A stretch of DNA of 64,000 nucleotides from Ursus arctos (lineage: Eukaryota > Chordata > Mammalia > Carnivora > Ursidae): contig NW_026623100.1 of the NCBI RefSeq assembly GCF_023065955.2, positions 71,180,727-71,244,726 on the forward strand. Direction: 5' to 3'. The notes beneath the pieces were generated by a model. The model did not search any database and was not told the origin of the DNA. It worked only from the letters and a program-made list of their open reading frames with translations. Below are positions 34,620 through 47,149 of this stretch, piece by piece. Both the position numbers and the translations under genes were made by a program. Position 1 is the first letter of the stretch, and each line of letters begins with the position of its first letter.

Positions 34620-36790
34620 CCCCCTCTCTCAGTCTCTCAAGTGTACAATACAGTATTTTTAACTATAGTCACTGTGCTGTAGGTGTCCCCCAGAATTTCC
34701 TCATCTTAGAGCTAAAAGTTTGTCCCCATTTGTCCCACCCCCAGCTCCCAGAAGCCACCATTCTATTCTCTGTTTCTAGGAGTTTGGCTTTTTTGGACTA
34801 CACATAAAGTGAGATCATACTGTATTTCTTTGTATGATTTATTTATTTACTTATTTATTTATTTATTTCCTTAGCATAATACTCTCAAGGTCCACTTATG
34901 TTGCTACAAGTGGCAAGATTTCCTTTTTTATGGCTAAATAATATTTCACAATATCTCTCATTTTCCTTTTTAATGGCTAGATAATATTCCATCATCTCTC
35001 TTCTCTCTATCTACCTATCTGTCTATATCACATTTTCTTGATCCATTTATCCGTTGATTGTCATGATTGTCATGTAGGTTGTTTCCATGTCTTGGCTATT
35101 GTGAATAATGCTGCAATGAACATGGAAGCACAGATTATCTTAAGATAATTTCATTTCTTTCAGATATGTATCCAGGGTGGGATTGCAGGATCATATGGTT
35201 TTTCTATTTTTAAGTTTTTGAGGGAACTCCATACTGATTTCCATAGTGGTTTTACCAATTTACATTCCCCCCAACAGTGTCCACATCTCTCCCTAGTTTT
35301 AAGATATTCTCAGCCTTATTTGCTTAAATAAGCTTTTGTCCCTTTCTCTCTGTTTTCTCCTTCTGGGACTCCAATAATGCATGATTTTTGCTCTTAATGG
35401 TATCCCATAGTCCATATAGGCTTTCTTTAATCTTTTTCATTCTTTTTGAATTGTTCTTCTCTTATTGGACAAGTTCAAAAGATCTGTCTTCTGCCTCACA
35501 GATTCTTTCTTCTATTGATCCAGTCTGATAGTGCCACTCTCTACTGAATTTTTTATGTCATTCATTATGTTCTTCAGTTCCAGAACTTGTTTTAAAAAAT
35601 GATTTCTATCTCTCTAATAGACTTCTCATTCTATTATCGTTTTGCTGATTTTGCTGAACTACCTTTCTGTGTTTTCTTGTAGTTCACTGAGTTTCCTTAA
35701 AATGATTATTTTGTATTTTTTATTGGGCAAATCTCATTTTTTTGAGGTTGGTTACTGGAAAATGTTATTTCTGTGGTGGTGGTATTCTTACTTAAATTTT
35801 AATATTCCTTGCAGTTTGTGTCATTGCATTCACATTTAAAGAAATAATCAGCCTCCTCCAGTCTTTACTGACTGGCTTTGGGAAATACCTTCCATTATCC
35901 ATATTAGGGATTCTGAGCCTTTTTCAGATCTTTTCTATTGATATTTCTACTCCACAGTTCTTGTTCCCTCACAGAGGGTGAATTCTTAAGATCGTATGCC
36001 TTCTTTTGACCAGCAAAACCAGATTCGGGGCCTCAGCTACCCATTTGCTTTCTCTAGGACTGTGCTGAATGCTCAGATTGCATGCTTTATCACAGTCCTG
36101 CTGAGTTGGGCTGGCTTTCTGCATGTGCTCACTAGCTATCTGCAAAGGTTCATTTTCGTTGCCATAGGGATTGTGCTCAGGGAGCTGACCACAGGATGGT
36201 GGGGTGGGGTATGGGTGAGGTTGCAATGCATTTGGGGTGCCTGTGGACCAGCAGGAGGATCTGTAGGTGAGATATTCCCAATGGCTCATTGGTGGGCTTC
36301 CGATGGAGTGTGCAACATGGTTAGTAGGATATATGTCTCTTTGATGCCTTCTAAGAGGCCTGGCTGCTCTTCTCCCAGACACTCCCCACCCCCACTCAGG
36401 CAGCACACCTCAGGATTCTGGGTGAAATGAGAAAGAATTGGGTCTCCTTTGTGGTGTCCCACATAGTGGGGGAAGCTGGGCACTCACTCAGATGTTCTTA
36501 CTTTCCCTTGTGGGAGAAGTCACAGGCTGAGAAGGTCTCTCTTGGCAATGAGCTGTGCCACTTTGGGGGAGGGGTGATGTGGGTAAAGTGAAACTGTTCC
36601 TCTTACCCTATTCAATGCATCAAATCTCATATGTTTTTTGGTCCGACTATGTGCTGGAACCTCTCCACTGGACTCCCAGACTTCCACAAGGACACTCTAG
36701 TTCATGGGTGATTAAATGGGTGCTTTTGGAGAGGAAGATGGTAGAAAACTATCAATTCCACCATGTTGATGGCATCGCTCTTCTCAGCCA
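34620..36790 (-). repeat. Ancient L1M element missing most of ORF2
   Basis: Reverse-oriented. The left part (34620-35290) is the L1 3' end and ORF2 C-terminal region ('gaataatgctgcaatgaaca', 'actgatttccatagtggttt'). Directly after it (35300-35990) comes ORF1-type sequence ('ccttctgggactccaataat'), then 5' UTR sequence to about 36790. The several kilobases of ORF2 normally between them are absent. Open frames at 35969-36430 are 5' UTR, not genes. Confidence 0.65.
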
Positions 36791-38480
36791 TTATCTCTGA
36801 GCACTTATATGCCAGATACTATTCTAGGCCCTGAAGCTGTTGCGATGTAAGATAAAGTCCTTGTAGAGTTTGACTTCTGGAATTGCGTCAGTTCATTATT
36901 TGTAAAGTGGAGGTAAAAAATGAATATGCCCAATTAAGTTGTGAATAGTAAATGCAGTCATTCGTATAATGAGCTCAGCCCAGTGACAGGCATAATAGTC
37001 AGTTGTTTATATGGAGATAGACACAGTGGAAAGTGGGTATAATTCTTGTCTTGTTTGCAACTGCAATGCTCTGACACGGGGAGGGCATGCTGAATAATCT
37101 AGGGGGAAGATAGAAGTTTTGAGTCTTGGATGCCTTTTCCAGATTTAGGATTGAAACACAAAGCTGGACTACAGTGATATCATGAGGACAATGGCAGGAC
37201 CTCCCAAAGAGCTAGACCTAGAGGACATGTACCAAGTTTATCTCCTTGGCCAACACATGCTTCTCTGCTCTGCCCAGAACTGCAGCCAGAGGTAAAGGAT
37301 TTCATACGGTACAGCAAAGAATCAGTGAGGACCAAAAGCAATGTATCACAAGTTACATTGTGCAGAACACGTTGTTTTAAATTTTGGTTTGCCTAAAATG
37401 GCTCACTGTTTTAGATGCCTGTTTTAAGTTCCTATACCTCCGTATGTGGTTTTAACTCCAATAGAAAATGTGCAACTGACCCAAAGACAACATAGTTTAA
37501 GAAATGTAATATTTTATTTGCATCACATTTTAAAAAGCTGTTTTTTGTTGAGGAATGGGGTAACTGCTACTGGACATTTTACTTTGCCTTGGGGATAAAA
37601 CTGTAGTAGGAGTTAGAGTTTATACCAGAATTTGGCTAATCTACTCAGATTCAGCATCCGTAGTCCTTTAAGTGGCATTTAATATTACAACAGGAAATCT
37701 TTACTGTTTTTCTATCACAAAGGAACATTGCTAGACTGTACCGTATTGTGTGCTCAAATTGGCTCACCATCTGTGATGAGCTGTAGAAGAAATGGAAACA
37801 GACAGTGAGTGAGTGGAGCAGGGATGCTTGCGTGATCAGTCTTGCATCCCACAGGTGTTGTGGGCCAGCAGCATGGATTTAAGGTGTGCAGATGAAGTCT
37901 GAGATCTTTCTAGATCTCCCTGAGATGGAGAAAATGATTTACCTCTCTCAGGTTGGTTGCAGTGCTTAAATGAGATATGTGCAGTAAACTTGGCACCCAA
38001 GAGGTGAAAACAGTTTACGCTCCTTTCTTATGTCCTACTTTTGGAATTCAGTTTTCTTCAGTATTTTTAAAAAGCAGTTAAAATTAAACCAGTTAGTTTC
38101 TTATTCCTAGCTGGAGGGTCTGGCACATAGAAGGTGATCAGTGGGAGTGTGTGGGGGATGAGTTGTTTGTGGTGCTTGGTGTAAAGGTGTTTCCTGTCTA
38201 CATCCCTTGGTGGCTTGGAGATTCAGCACTGTCTCCCAGCTCTTGAGTAGTACGCACAGACAGGTTAGACTTGGCTAGGCTCTTTCCAGGTAAGGCTCAT
38301 GGGAGAGTTTTTCACATTTCAATATTTGAGCCATTTAATGCACATGATCTGTGTTTAAACCTACCTTTCAAATACCTGGCCACATTCTGTGTGTCTGGAA
38401 CAGTTCCAGAGTTTAGAAATTCAGAGAAGAATTAGAACACATCCCCTATTCTTAGAAAGTCAGTAATTCAGTAGCAGAGA
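36791..38480. other. Intergenic with MIR/L2-like traces
   Basis: The piece at about 36800-37010 ('atgccagatactattctagg', 'gcccagtgacaggcataata') is MIR- or L2-like. The rest is AT-rich DNA that I cannot assign. No gene. Confidence 0.4.
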
Positions 38481-38485
38481 AAGTA

Positions 38486-38486
38486 C

Positions 38487-38518
<32 letters not shown>

Positions 38519-38526
38519 CACACACA
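38486..38526 (+). repeat. (CA)n microsatellite
   Basis: CA dinucleotides with one CAAA interruption, followed by degenerate CATA repeats. Confidence 0.95.
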
Positions 38527-39545
38527 TATGCACGCACATACAAGTACTCATGCATACATATACATATTTGCTTGTGTGTATGTCTGTGTGTATTTTGGGA
38601 CTAGTGTCCTAAGGTAAGGGGCAATGCTCAATGCGAGAGATCCAAAGTTGTGAATGTGTTGACCATGTTTTAATGTCAAAATTAGGATCCATGGACTGAT
38701 AAGAATATAGCTCCATAGAAAGTCAAAGGAATAGTAGTTCCAGGATCAAGGCTGCCTCCTTTAGAGGTAGTTCTTGTCCTCAATAAGTTTACAGTCTAGG
38801 TAGAGAGTCATGTGCATTTCCCTGGATGAAAGCTCTGTGTGATGTATCATCAAGGCAAGAGGGGGACCCAAAGGGAGGTATGGCTATGGCAGAGCTATGG
38901 AGATGAAGAAGGAAGGGGAGGTAGAGTTTGATGTTAGTGAGTAGCAAAGGATCTGGAAGAAGAGGGAATGCTGAGTCTGGAAGGATGCTGGAAAAAGGCC
39001 TGGCCACAATCTTGTCTAAGCAGGGAGATCAAAAAGCCTTTCCTAGATTTAAGACAGTGAGGCCCACATCATTGGGGAGCCAGGTGCTTCTGTGGCCAAG
39101 GACTTTGCAGCTTGTCTGGCTGACCCTCAGAAACATGGTTGAGAGCAGACATGCGGGATTGATTAGAAAACTGCAGTGCTTGGGAAAAATGTAGATTTCA
39201 GAGATATGAAAATGAAAACATGCAAGCATTTGTAAATGAAATGTGCCTATCATTGTGGTTTTATGTGCCCAGAGACCTTGTGAATAACCTGTAGATATGG
39301 CGGGGAAAACATGTCTTCCAAGGCCTTTTTCTCTTCCTTGCACAATGATGGCTTTCTCCTTGGGTGGCACCTGATGGTTGTCATATTTTCCTTTCTGAGA
39401 TAGGACCTTCCTCTCACTGATTGTTATCAGGAAGTGAACTGGTGGCCCACTAAACTAGGGCTTCCTTGGGCTCTTGGGAGGAAACCTTATATGTGCATGT
39501 GGGGTGAAGATGGTATTGCAAAGAGATCAAGTACCCACTCTGGAG
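38527..39545. other. Intergenic, nothing recognised
   Basis: Overlapping open frames on both strands (38789-39370) show no known domain. Confidence 0.4.
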
Positions 39546-39547
39546 AG

Positions 39548-39705
39548 TTATTAGTTGTTAACCTTTGGAAAGTTACCTAATCTATCTGAACCTTAGATTC
39601 TTCATCCATCAATGGAAATAATAATACCTATCTTGTAGAGTTCTTGAGAGGAGTAAACATACTGGTACAATGCTTGGCACACATTGGGTATTCAGTGAAT
39701 CTCAC
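39548..39705 (+). repeat. MIR-type SINE remnant
   Basis: The core is clear: 'ggaaagttacctaatctatc', 'tggaaataataatacctatc' and 'caatgcttggcacacattgg'. Confidence 0.8.
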
Positions 39706-41325
39706 CTGTTATTGCTGTTTTTTGGGGTCAAGAGCTGGTTAATATGGGTACATTCTGAGTGTAGTGAGAACATAAAATTTCTTGGGGGTGGGGGCACACA
39801 ATCATACACATTGCTGTCCGTAGTGCTGAACTATCATTGCATGGGGCAGGGCTGTAGTCTCTGACCCCAGGCCACCCTTGATGGCTGCTCAGTCTGTGCG
39901 AGAAATTCTGAGCCAGAGAGGTGTAATGAAGAGGCCAAGATGGTAGAGAAGCAGACTGATAATGTCATTTGGATAAGTCACTGGGAAATTCCTTTGCACA
40001 GAAAGAGACATTTTAGTCTCTCCTAGAGATTTATATTACCAAAGAAAAAGTCCAAAGTGACATGGCTCAAAATGCTGCTACAAGCTGTGTTATGTGATGG
40101 AGGGCTGTGCATGTGTTAACGTGAATGATGAGTTTGGGTAGTTGGCAGAACCCTGGAGCGGTAGAGCTTGTTTAAGTGTGGTATCTTTATCAGTTGGGTT
40201 CAAACAACATTTTAATAGATATTTAAACATTTTGGCCCCATAAAATATTTGTAATTTACACAATGTCACAGAACAAATAAAACTATTACTTTATGATGTG
40301 TGTGGTCAATTTCATGTACTGTTGAAAATCAAAGCTTTCTTCTGAGTGTAGTAAGTTTTTTTTGAGAATCGGAAGTTTTGAAAGACAGATGTCTCCCCCA
40401 CATTCCGTTCCTTGGTTATTCTGGTGATGATTCTGGGAGTATTGTTTTCTCTGAGCCCTTGTTCTCCATTTGCCCCATCTCAAAAAGACCCCAAGCTGCT
40501 AGAGCAGCAGCTAGCCTACCTCCTAATGTCTACCCATTAGTCAATTCATCCTTCCTTCCTTCCATTGTTCCTCCATCCATCCATCAATTAACCAATTGTC
40601 AAACATGTAATTATTGAGCATCTACTGCATATTATATACTCTGGTACTCTGTTGTGTGTTTTGCAGCAATAGAGTGGCTTGTCTAATCTACCTGTTATCA
40701 TGACAAACCCTGGCCTTTGACTCAGCCCCTCCAGAATCTGCTGGTGCTATGTTTATTCCTTTGTCAACAACATTTATTAGGCACTTATTATAAGCCAGAT
40801 ACTGTTCTAGGTAGTGGGGATACAGCAATAAATACTGCTATCTAGTGTCTAAATTGCTGAAATAGGTTTCTCATTGGTTCTTTTTGTGCCATTGACCCCC
40901 TGCAGTTCATTGTCAATACAGCCAGACGTCCTTTTAAACCTAAGTCATGTCATGTTATTTCTTGGCTCATAGTCTCCTGTTAACTTCCCATCTCACTTAG
41001 TGAGGGGTAGTTCTGGAGGTGATAAGAGGTTGTATTCTCTCTTTATATTTTGAAGGTATAGCCTATGGGACTCACAGACATTGAGTATGACCAGAAGAGA
41101 GAAATCAGTAATATCTCCAAGGAATTTGTCCTTGGCAACTGGAAAGATAGAGTTACCAATTACTGAGTTGGAGGAGACCGACAGGAGCAGATTTGGAGAT
41201 GGAAATTCCAAATCTTGTTTTGGACATGACAATTTTGATGCACTTATTTGGCATTTAAATGGAGATACTGAGCATGTAGTTGAAGATAGAATTCTCCAGA
41301 GTTCTATCCAGAGTTCTATCTCCAG
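39706..41325. other. Intergenic with an L2/MIR-like piece
   Basis: At about 40760-40870 'cttattataagccagatact' and 'tagtggggatacagcaataa' are typical of old LINE2/MIR-type remnants. The rest is unassigned. Confidence 0.4.
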
Positions 41326-41700
41326 AGTTCAAAATGTGTATGGAGATACACATTTTGGAGTCATTAGCATATAAAGGGCATTTAAAGCCACAAGTTTATA
41401 TGAGATTGCCAGGATAGAGAAAAGGAAAGTTCCTAGGACTGAGTTCTGGAGGACTCATCATTTAGAAGGTGGGAAGATAAGGAGAATCTTGGGAAGAAGA
41501 CTGAATAGGAAAAGATGAAGAGTTTGGAAGTGAACCAAGTAGGTTGTGTCAAGGGGAAAATATATTTCAATAAGGAAGGTGGGTTGAGGGCTGAAAATTG
41601 ACTTCTGGAAATTACAGGAGGTCTTGGTAAGAGCTGCTTTGGTAGAATAATAGAATCAAAAGCCTGACTAAATTGTGTTCTGAAGAGAATAAGAAGAGAG
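41326..41700 (+). repeat. Ancient dispersed repeat, family not assigned
   Basis: The run 'ggagtcattagcatataaag' to 'ctaggactgagttctggagg' and onward purine-rich sequence matches a common ancient mammalian repeat pattern. It begins beside a small hairpin (11-bp arms, 41330-41357). Confidence 0.4.
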
Positions 41701-41869
41701 GAAAGGAGACAGAGTAATGACAACTCTTTCAAGGTTACCTGAAATATGTCAAGGAACTCATGATTTTCAAAGGGATACACATGAGTAAACCATGAATAGC
41801 TTTGTTATTGCCATGTTGTTCTAATATTTCCAAATACTGCATTGGCCTAAAGAGAGATCAGCATCCATC

Positions 41870-42108
41870 AAAACTAGCTGGGAAGGGGTGCCTGGTTGGC
41901 GCAGTCCTTAAGCGTCTGCCTTCAGCTCAGGGCGTGATCCCGGCGTTGTGGGATCGAGCCCCACATCAGGCTCCTCCGCTATGAGCCTGCTTCTTCCTCT
42001 CCCACTCCCCCTCCTTGTGTTCCCTCTCTCACTGGCTGTCTCTATGTCTGTTAAATAAATAAATAAAATCTTTAAAAAAATTATTAAAAAAAAAACTAGC
42101 TGGGAAGG
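41870..42108 (+). repeat. Carnivore SINE with 17-bp target duplication
   Basis: A full-length sense SINE (about 41887-42091). Its tRNA-like head 'ggtgcctggttggcgcagtc' has a B-box-like 'gggatcgagccccacatcag', and the tail is AAATAAATAAATAAAATC plus poly-A. AAAACTAGCTGGGAAGG is repeated exactly at 41870-41886 and 42092-42108. It is of the arctoid-type subfamily and looks young. Confidence 0.97.
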
Positions 42109-42204
42109 TGTAGAATCAGCCAAAGGCTGCACCACCTGTAGCTTCCCTAGAAGTAACTCCAGGCTTGCCATGTAGAACCTCTTAATAATAGGAACAACCA
42201 CAAT

Positions 42205-42360
42205 GTAGCCACAACTAATAATAGTACATTAGAGTTGTGCTCTAATGTGAAGCATTATATTGAGTGTGTGTCATGGATCATCTTATTTAATTCTCAGAGC
42301 CCAGTGAGGGTGGTATCTCTGTTATTTCTAGCTTACAGACTTGGTGGTTTATAGGCAGAA
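42205..42360 (-). repeat. MIR-type SINE remnant
   Basis: The reverse MIR pattern is visible in 'atcatcttatttaattctca' and 'cccagtgagggtggtatctc'. Confidence 0.55.
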
Positions 42361-42575
42361 GTGTAGTCCTTTGGAATATTGGTGAGACTCTGAATTTTAC
42401 TACTTTTTGCATACAGGCATTATTTCAAGACCTTGCCAAAGAGCAATGACATGACACAGTTTTTCAAAAGTAATATAGGGAATAAGTAAAGGCTGTTTTC
42501 CCCAAGAGCTACTATGTGGACTGAAACCTCACTCTTCCTTCCTACTTCACTTTTGCTGAGAGTTCTTGGGAATAT

Positions 42576-42805
42576 AGGTGCCATTTTTTAAAAGATTTTA
42601 TTTATGTATTTATTTACTTGAGAGAGAGAGAGAAAGCAAGCAAGGAGGGGCTAAGGGAGAAGGAGAGAGAGAATCTCAAGCAGACTCTGTGCTGAGCCCA
42701 ACATAGGGCTCGATCTCACAACCCTGAGATCACAACCTAAACCAAAATCAAGGGTCAGATACTCAACCGACTGAGCCACCCAGGCACCACACAGGTGCCA
42801 TTTTT
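42576..42805 (-). repeat. Carnivore SINE with 13-bp target duplication
   Basis: A reverse SINE body (42589-42792) runs from 'aaaagattttatttatgt' to 'gactgagccacccaggcacc'. Exact duplicates of AGGTGCCATTTTT lie at 42576-42588 and 42793-42805. Confidence 0.95.
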
Positions 42806-43715
42806 AATGGATGATGCTAGGTAATTAACAGACAGAGCATGCCATCTTCAGGGCCTTTGTGTGTTTATGGAAGAGATCTGTCCTTCTTGTGGTACATTTC
42901 CTCTTTGACTCCCCTCTGATGCCCATGGCTCTTGTTGCCCCTTGTAGAGTGAACGGCTTGCTTCATTCAGAAGGAAGAAAAGTGCAAAGTGAGGTCACTG
43001 GTTCCTGCTAACTCTTAAGACCTTAACTTTCAGAAACATTTCAGAAATGTTTCCTAAACATTTACAAGAAACAAGAGGTATTTTGATAGGCTTATAAACT
43101 TTATTTAGTTTTAACAAATACTGAAGTTACTGGTTTACTATACCAATAGGAATTACATGTTGTGCTATAAAGTCAAAGGCAAAAATAGTTCAGATAGCTA
43201 CAGCTCTAATTAAGACTTCAGTGCGTGGTGGAGTGTGGGGAAAGTAACACTGCACAGTCTATGGACTAGTCTTTTAAAAACAGTTTAGCTACTCAAGTTC
43301 CATTTATTTAAAAGAACATTTTATGGAAAACTTAGAGAACGTTGGATTCATTAACAACAATTGTAGGTTTCCACGAGTAGCAGATGGATCCATTGAAAGG
43401 ACCGGATGAACAAATATGAATTGAGCATGACCTCCAGAAATTAGGGGTCTGTTTGAAACCTGTTAGTGTTTTGTACAGTAGCTTTAATCTTTCTCTCCTT
43501 GGGTGGAATTAAGTGCTCATTTTTTCCTTTCTCTTCCTTACTACCCTTTTCTCTTTAGTTTATATGCACACTCACACACTCACACCATTTCATATTGTAT
43601 TACCACAGGATAATTTTCTTTTTACTTTTATTTCAATGCATGTTTTAGTTTGCTTGTTTTTTTCTGAATTGATGATGATGAATGGAAATATATCTATACA
43701 TATTGTCTTTTTTTC
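42806..43715. other. Intergenic, nothing recognised
   Basis: AT-rich unique sequence with a few long A/T tracts. No gene and no clear repeat. Confidence 0.4.
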
Positions 43716-44310
43716 CAGCTTTGTCAAAGTACATTGACAAATAAAAGTGAATATATTTAAGGTGTACACTGTGATGATTTGATACACAAATGCATTGTGA
43801 AATGATTACTACATTCAAGCTCATACACAGCCATAACCTCACTTAGCTACCTTTTCTTTTTGTAGTAACACTTAAGATTTAATCTCTTAGCAAATTTCAA
43901 GTATGTAGTAACTGTAGTTGCCATGCTGTACATTAGATCTCCAGAACTTACTCATCTTCTAACTGGAAGCTTGTACCCTTTGACCAACATCTATTTTTCC
44001 TATCCCTCAGCCCTGGCAACAACTACTCTCTGGTTCAGAATTTGACCTTTTTTTTTTTTTTAATTTCACATATAAATGAGATCGTACAATATTTTCTTTC
44101 TGTGTCTGCCTTCTTTCACTTAACACAATATCCTCCAGGTCCATACTGTCGTCACAAATGGCAAGATTTTCTTACTTTTTATGGCTGTATAACATTCCAT
44201 ATGTATATATTTCATAATATATATACATTTTCTTTAACTATGCATCCATTGATGGGCACTTAAGTTGTTTCCATGTCTTGGTTATTGTGAATAATGCTAT
44301 TGCATGTTTT
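43716..44310 (-). repeat. Ancient L1 3' end (L1MA type)
   Basis: Reverse complement of the L1 3' UTR: 'ggtgtacactgtgatgattt', 'gtagttgccatgctgtacat', 'tcttctaactggaagcttgt' and 'ttgattgtgaataatgc'-like sequence near 44285. Confidence 0.8.
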
Positions 44311-44884
44311 TTTAACATTTATCCAAATGACTGCCTCAGACTTCACATCTCCTGCTAACTAGTAGGATCAAGACCAGAAAATAACTAAGATATTTGCAGC
44401 GAGTTTTCTATACTTACGTTCACTCTGAAAAGTCTTTGGCAATCAAAATAATTAAAAGTGTCAAGGAAATAAATAAGCTCTGTGTGATTCTGGTTTTCCA
44501 TTATGTAATTCTAAAGGGATTTTTCAGGAGTCGTAAGGTCCTTGTTAGAAAATTATGAAATAGATATTATTTTAGTGCCATTTTTTCCTCTTCTATTCTC
44601 TTCTTTTTCCTCCTCTTCCTCGTCATTATTATTTTTATTTATTTTAGATACAGCTTTCCCATCCTTTTAGGTTATTTAGCAGCCCCTGACTATAAAGAAC
44701 CTAGGAGGAAATCCTCCTCAGAGTTGTAAATGTTTTGCTCTGCCAGCACAAAGTTTCAAAAGTCTTTTTTGGCCCTTGATATTGGTCAAACGCATTTTCC
44801 AGTGCATTTCACAGTTATCCAAAGCCCCTTCAAGTAAGGCCTGCCATTTTTTTTGCACGTATATCTACTCCCCGCCAACTCCCA
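44311..44884. other. Intergenic, nothing recognised
   Basis: Includes a pyrimidine-rich tract at about 44580-44625. No gene. Confidence 0.4.
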
Positions 44885-45038
44885 TTGAGAACCTGGATTT
44901 GAGTCATTTCTGCCACTTATTAGGTATCTGACCTTGGGCAAATTGTTTAATCTTTCTGAGAATATGTTTCCTTATTTATAAACAGGAACGATGTCTAGCT
45001 CATACATTTGTGCTGATTAAATGGGATAAATTTGACAT
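44885..45038 (+). repeat. MIR-type SINE remnant
   Basis: The words 'ctgccacttattaggtatct', 'gaccttgggcaaattgttta' and 'gctgattaaatgggataaa' are the MIR core. Confidence 0.85.
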
Positions 45039-45260
45039 AAGAAATTCTCATTGTAGAGGTGCCTGGGTGACTCAGTTGGTTAAGCGTCTGCCTTTGGCTC
45101 AAGTCATGATTCTGGGATCCTGGGATCGAGCCACACGTCAAGCTCCCTGCTCAGTGGGGAGTCTCCTTGTCCCTCTCCCCCGCCCCCCCCCCCGCTTGTG
45201 TGCTCTCTCTCTCTCTCTCAAATAAAAAATAAAACCTTAAAAAAAAGAAATGCTCATTGT
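45039..45260 (+). repeat. Carnivore SINE with 16-bp target duplication
   Basis: The sense SINE at 45055-45244 has a tRNA-like head 'gcctgggtgactcagttggt', a C-run, a (CT)n tract and a short A tail. AAGAAATTCTCATTGT and AAGAAATGCTCATTGT flank it with one mismatch. It inserted at the 3' edge of the MIR. Confidence 0.95.
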
Positions 45261-45463
45261 GAATTGTAAAGGTCTATTTAATATTAATATAAAATTTATT
45301 ATAGTAATAGTAATAATAATTTAATTGGAAAAATATCCCCCTGTTGGGGACCAGCGTTTTCATGTGACATAGCCTATTTTAAGTGATATGGTAGAGTTAG
45401 CCACAATTTATGTAAACATCTTCTAAATTGGGCAATTAAAATTGTTTCAAACTACTTGGGCCT

Positions 45464-45659
45464 ATAAAGAACACTGCAGTCGGGGTGCCTGGGTGGCTTA
45501 CTCAGTTGAGCCTCTGCTCTTGATTACAGTTCAGGTTATGATCAGGTTGTGAGATCAAGCCCCGCATTAAGCTCCGTGCAGAGCAGGGAGTCTGCTTGAG
45601 ATTCTCCCCATCCCTCTCCCTCTGCCCCCCGCCCCCGCTCACTTGCTCTCTCTCTAAAA

Positions 45660-45706
<47 letters not shown>

Positions 45707-45735
45707 ATCTATCTTAAAAAAAATAAAGAACACTG
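45464..45735 (+). repeat. Carnivore SINE with expanded (AAAT)n tail
   Basis: The sense SINE body is at about 45482-45722, flanked by exact ATAAAGAACACTG at 45464-45476 and 45723-45735. The usual AAATAAATAAA tail has expanded into 13 or so AAAT units (45656-45708), a microsatellite born from a SINE. Confidence 0.95.
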
Positions 45736-46778
45736 AAATTATTGTGCTTATGCATAGATTCTTTGTCTGCATTTCTGAATATCTCTTTGGAGTTTGGTTC
45801 CAGAAGGCCAGTCACTTTCTCATTGGGCTGGCATTGCTCTGGGCTCCTGTCTAATCAGCACTGCTCTTCTGCTCTTTGAATAGTTCTTTCCCCTTGCATT
45901 CTCCCTAGACTACAGAAGGACCTCCAGAAAGACCTGGGTATGAATGGGGTTGCAAATAGATGGGCTTCGTGGTTGTTGGTTTGATGGCAAAACCAGACTG
46001 ATAATGCCCCATTGTTCTGGAGGATCTTGGTGTGGGGAAAGGGTAGTCTGTGCTTGGGGATGGACGGGCAAAGCAGAGAACAAGGAGAGGGAGGGCACAT
46101 CAGATCGGTGGATGCATGTTCCTGCCGAGAGTCCCCATTGGGTCCCCAGGGCTCTCTGAGCTGGGCTTTATAAGATTACAATTGAATTCACGACTCGATC
46201 TCTGCCAGAGAGAGCAGTTCTGTCTGCACTGCCCCGCTCAATGTTGTATCCAAAGTGAGGAGTGGGGGCAGCAACCCTCCAGGCTGTGAGCAGCTTCCCT
46301 TTGAGTGAATGGCCTGTGAAATGTTAGAGAAGACCTGAAACCCTCCTCCCTGGGTGGATATCACCTTCTTCTTTTGGATTTTATAAAGAACCTGATCCTC
46401 TTTGCCTAAACGGAGCCAAATAAATGGGAGTCTCAGAGGAGGTTGATGGCTCCGCCATAGAAGTCCCACAGCAACGTCTGGTTTTGATGTATTGCTGATG
46501 GATACGATCATGCTTAGAGAGCGAGATCACTTTTGCTAGTTTGAAAGAAAGGTCATGTTTTTAATTTAACTTAATTTCCTACACCAAAGAGAATTTTCAA
46601 TAGGATATTCGACTTTTGCACCTTTAATGAGACCAGATGCTCTGGGGCCTGCAGCAATGAAGAGAAAACAGATTTTCTAGTTTACACTTCCACTTCTTGC
46701 ATTTTCTAAATTGGGCATGTGCAGTTTCTTTAAGGATGCCATTCCTCAGGGTATTTCTCCCTTTCCTTCTGATTTTTT
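45736..46778. other. Intergenic, nothing recognised
   Basis: Open frames of 62-107 codons on both strands overlap. No known domain or repeat. Confidence 0.4.
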
Positions 46779-46850
46779 CTTTCCTTCCTTCCTTCCTTCC
46801 TTCCTTCCTTCCTTCCTTCCTTCCCTCCCTCCCTCCCTCCCTCCCTCCCT
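46779..46850 (+). repeat. (TTCC)n-(CCCT)n microsatellite
   Basis: A pure TTCC array passes into TCCC repeats, a polypyrimidine tract that creates a false Ser/Pro-rich open frame. Confidence 0.95.
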
Positions 46851-46894
46851 TCTCCTTTTCCTCCTCCTTCTTAGGGTTACCTTTGCTTTAGCAC

Positions 46895-47145
46895 ATAACA
46901 TGGGTGAAGCAATGTGCTTAGAGCTTTACAAACTTAAAGTTAATTTCCATTTTGTAGATGAAGAGACGGAGACTCATCAGGGTTAAGTAAAGAGTATAGT
47001 ATATATCGTGTAGTGGAATGGATAGGCTGAATAACATAGTCATTACAAGCGTGGATGATGAAACTAGATCGTCTGGGTCCAAGTCCAGATTTGGTCATTT
47101 ATTTGTGGAATGACCTGGGAAAATTACTTACCTTTGACTACTGGT
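46895..47145. repeat. Two MIR-type remnants
   Basis: The first (46895-46995, minus) shows 'attttgtagatgaagagacg'. The second (47010-47145, plus) shows 'gtctgggtccaagtccagat' and 'gacctgggaaaattacttac'. Confidence 0.65.
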
Positions 47146-47149
47146 CTGT

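Noticed and set aside
34820..34870. (TTTA)n stretch as a possible microsatellite of interest
   Set aside because: Ordinary short A/T repeat within an old L1.
35969..36430. 144-145-codon frames on both strands
   Set aside because: They lie in the decayed 5' UTR of an old L1.
41330..41357. Hairpin with 11-bp arms
   Set aside because: Short arms inside an ancient repeat; likely by chance.
41887..41960. tRNA-like sequence with box B (also at 45055, 55417 and 56148)
   Set aside because: These are heads of tRNA-derived SINEs, with mutated stems and a retroposon tail, not functional tRNA genes.
46697..46986. Phe/Pro/Ser-repeat frames
   Set aside because: Created by the (TTCC)n microsatellite.
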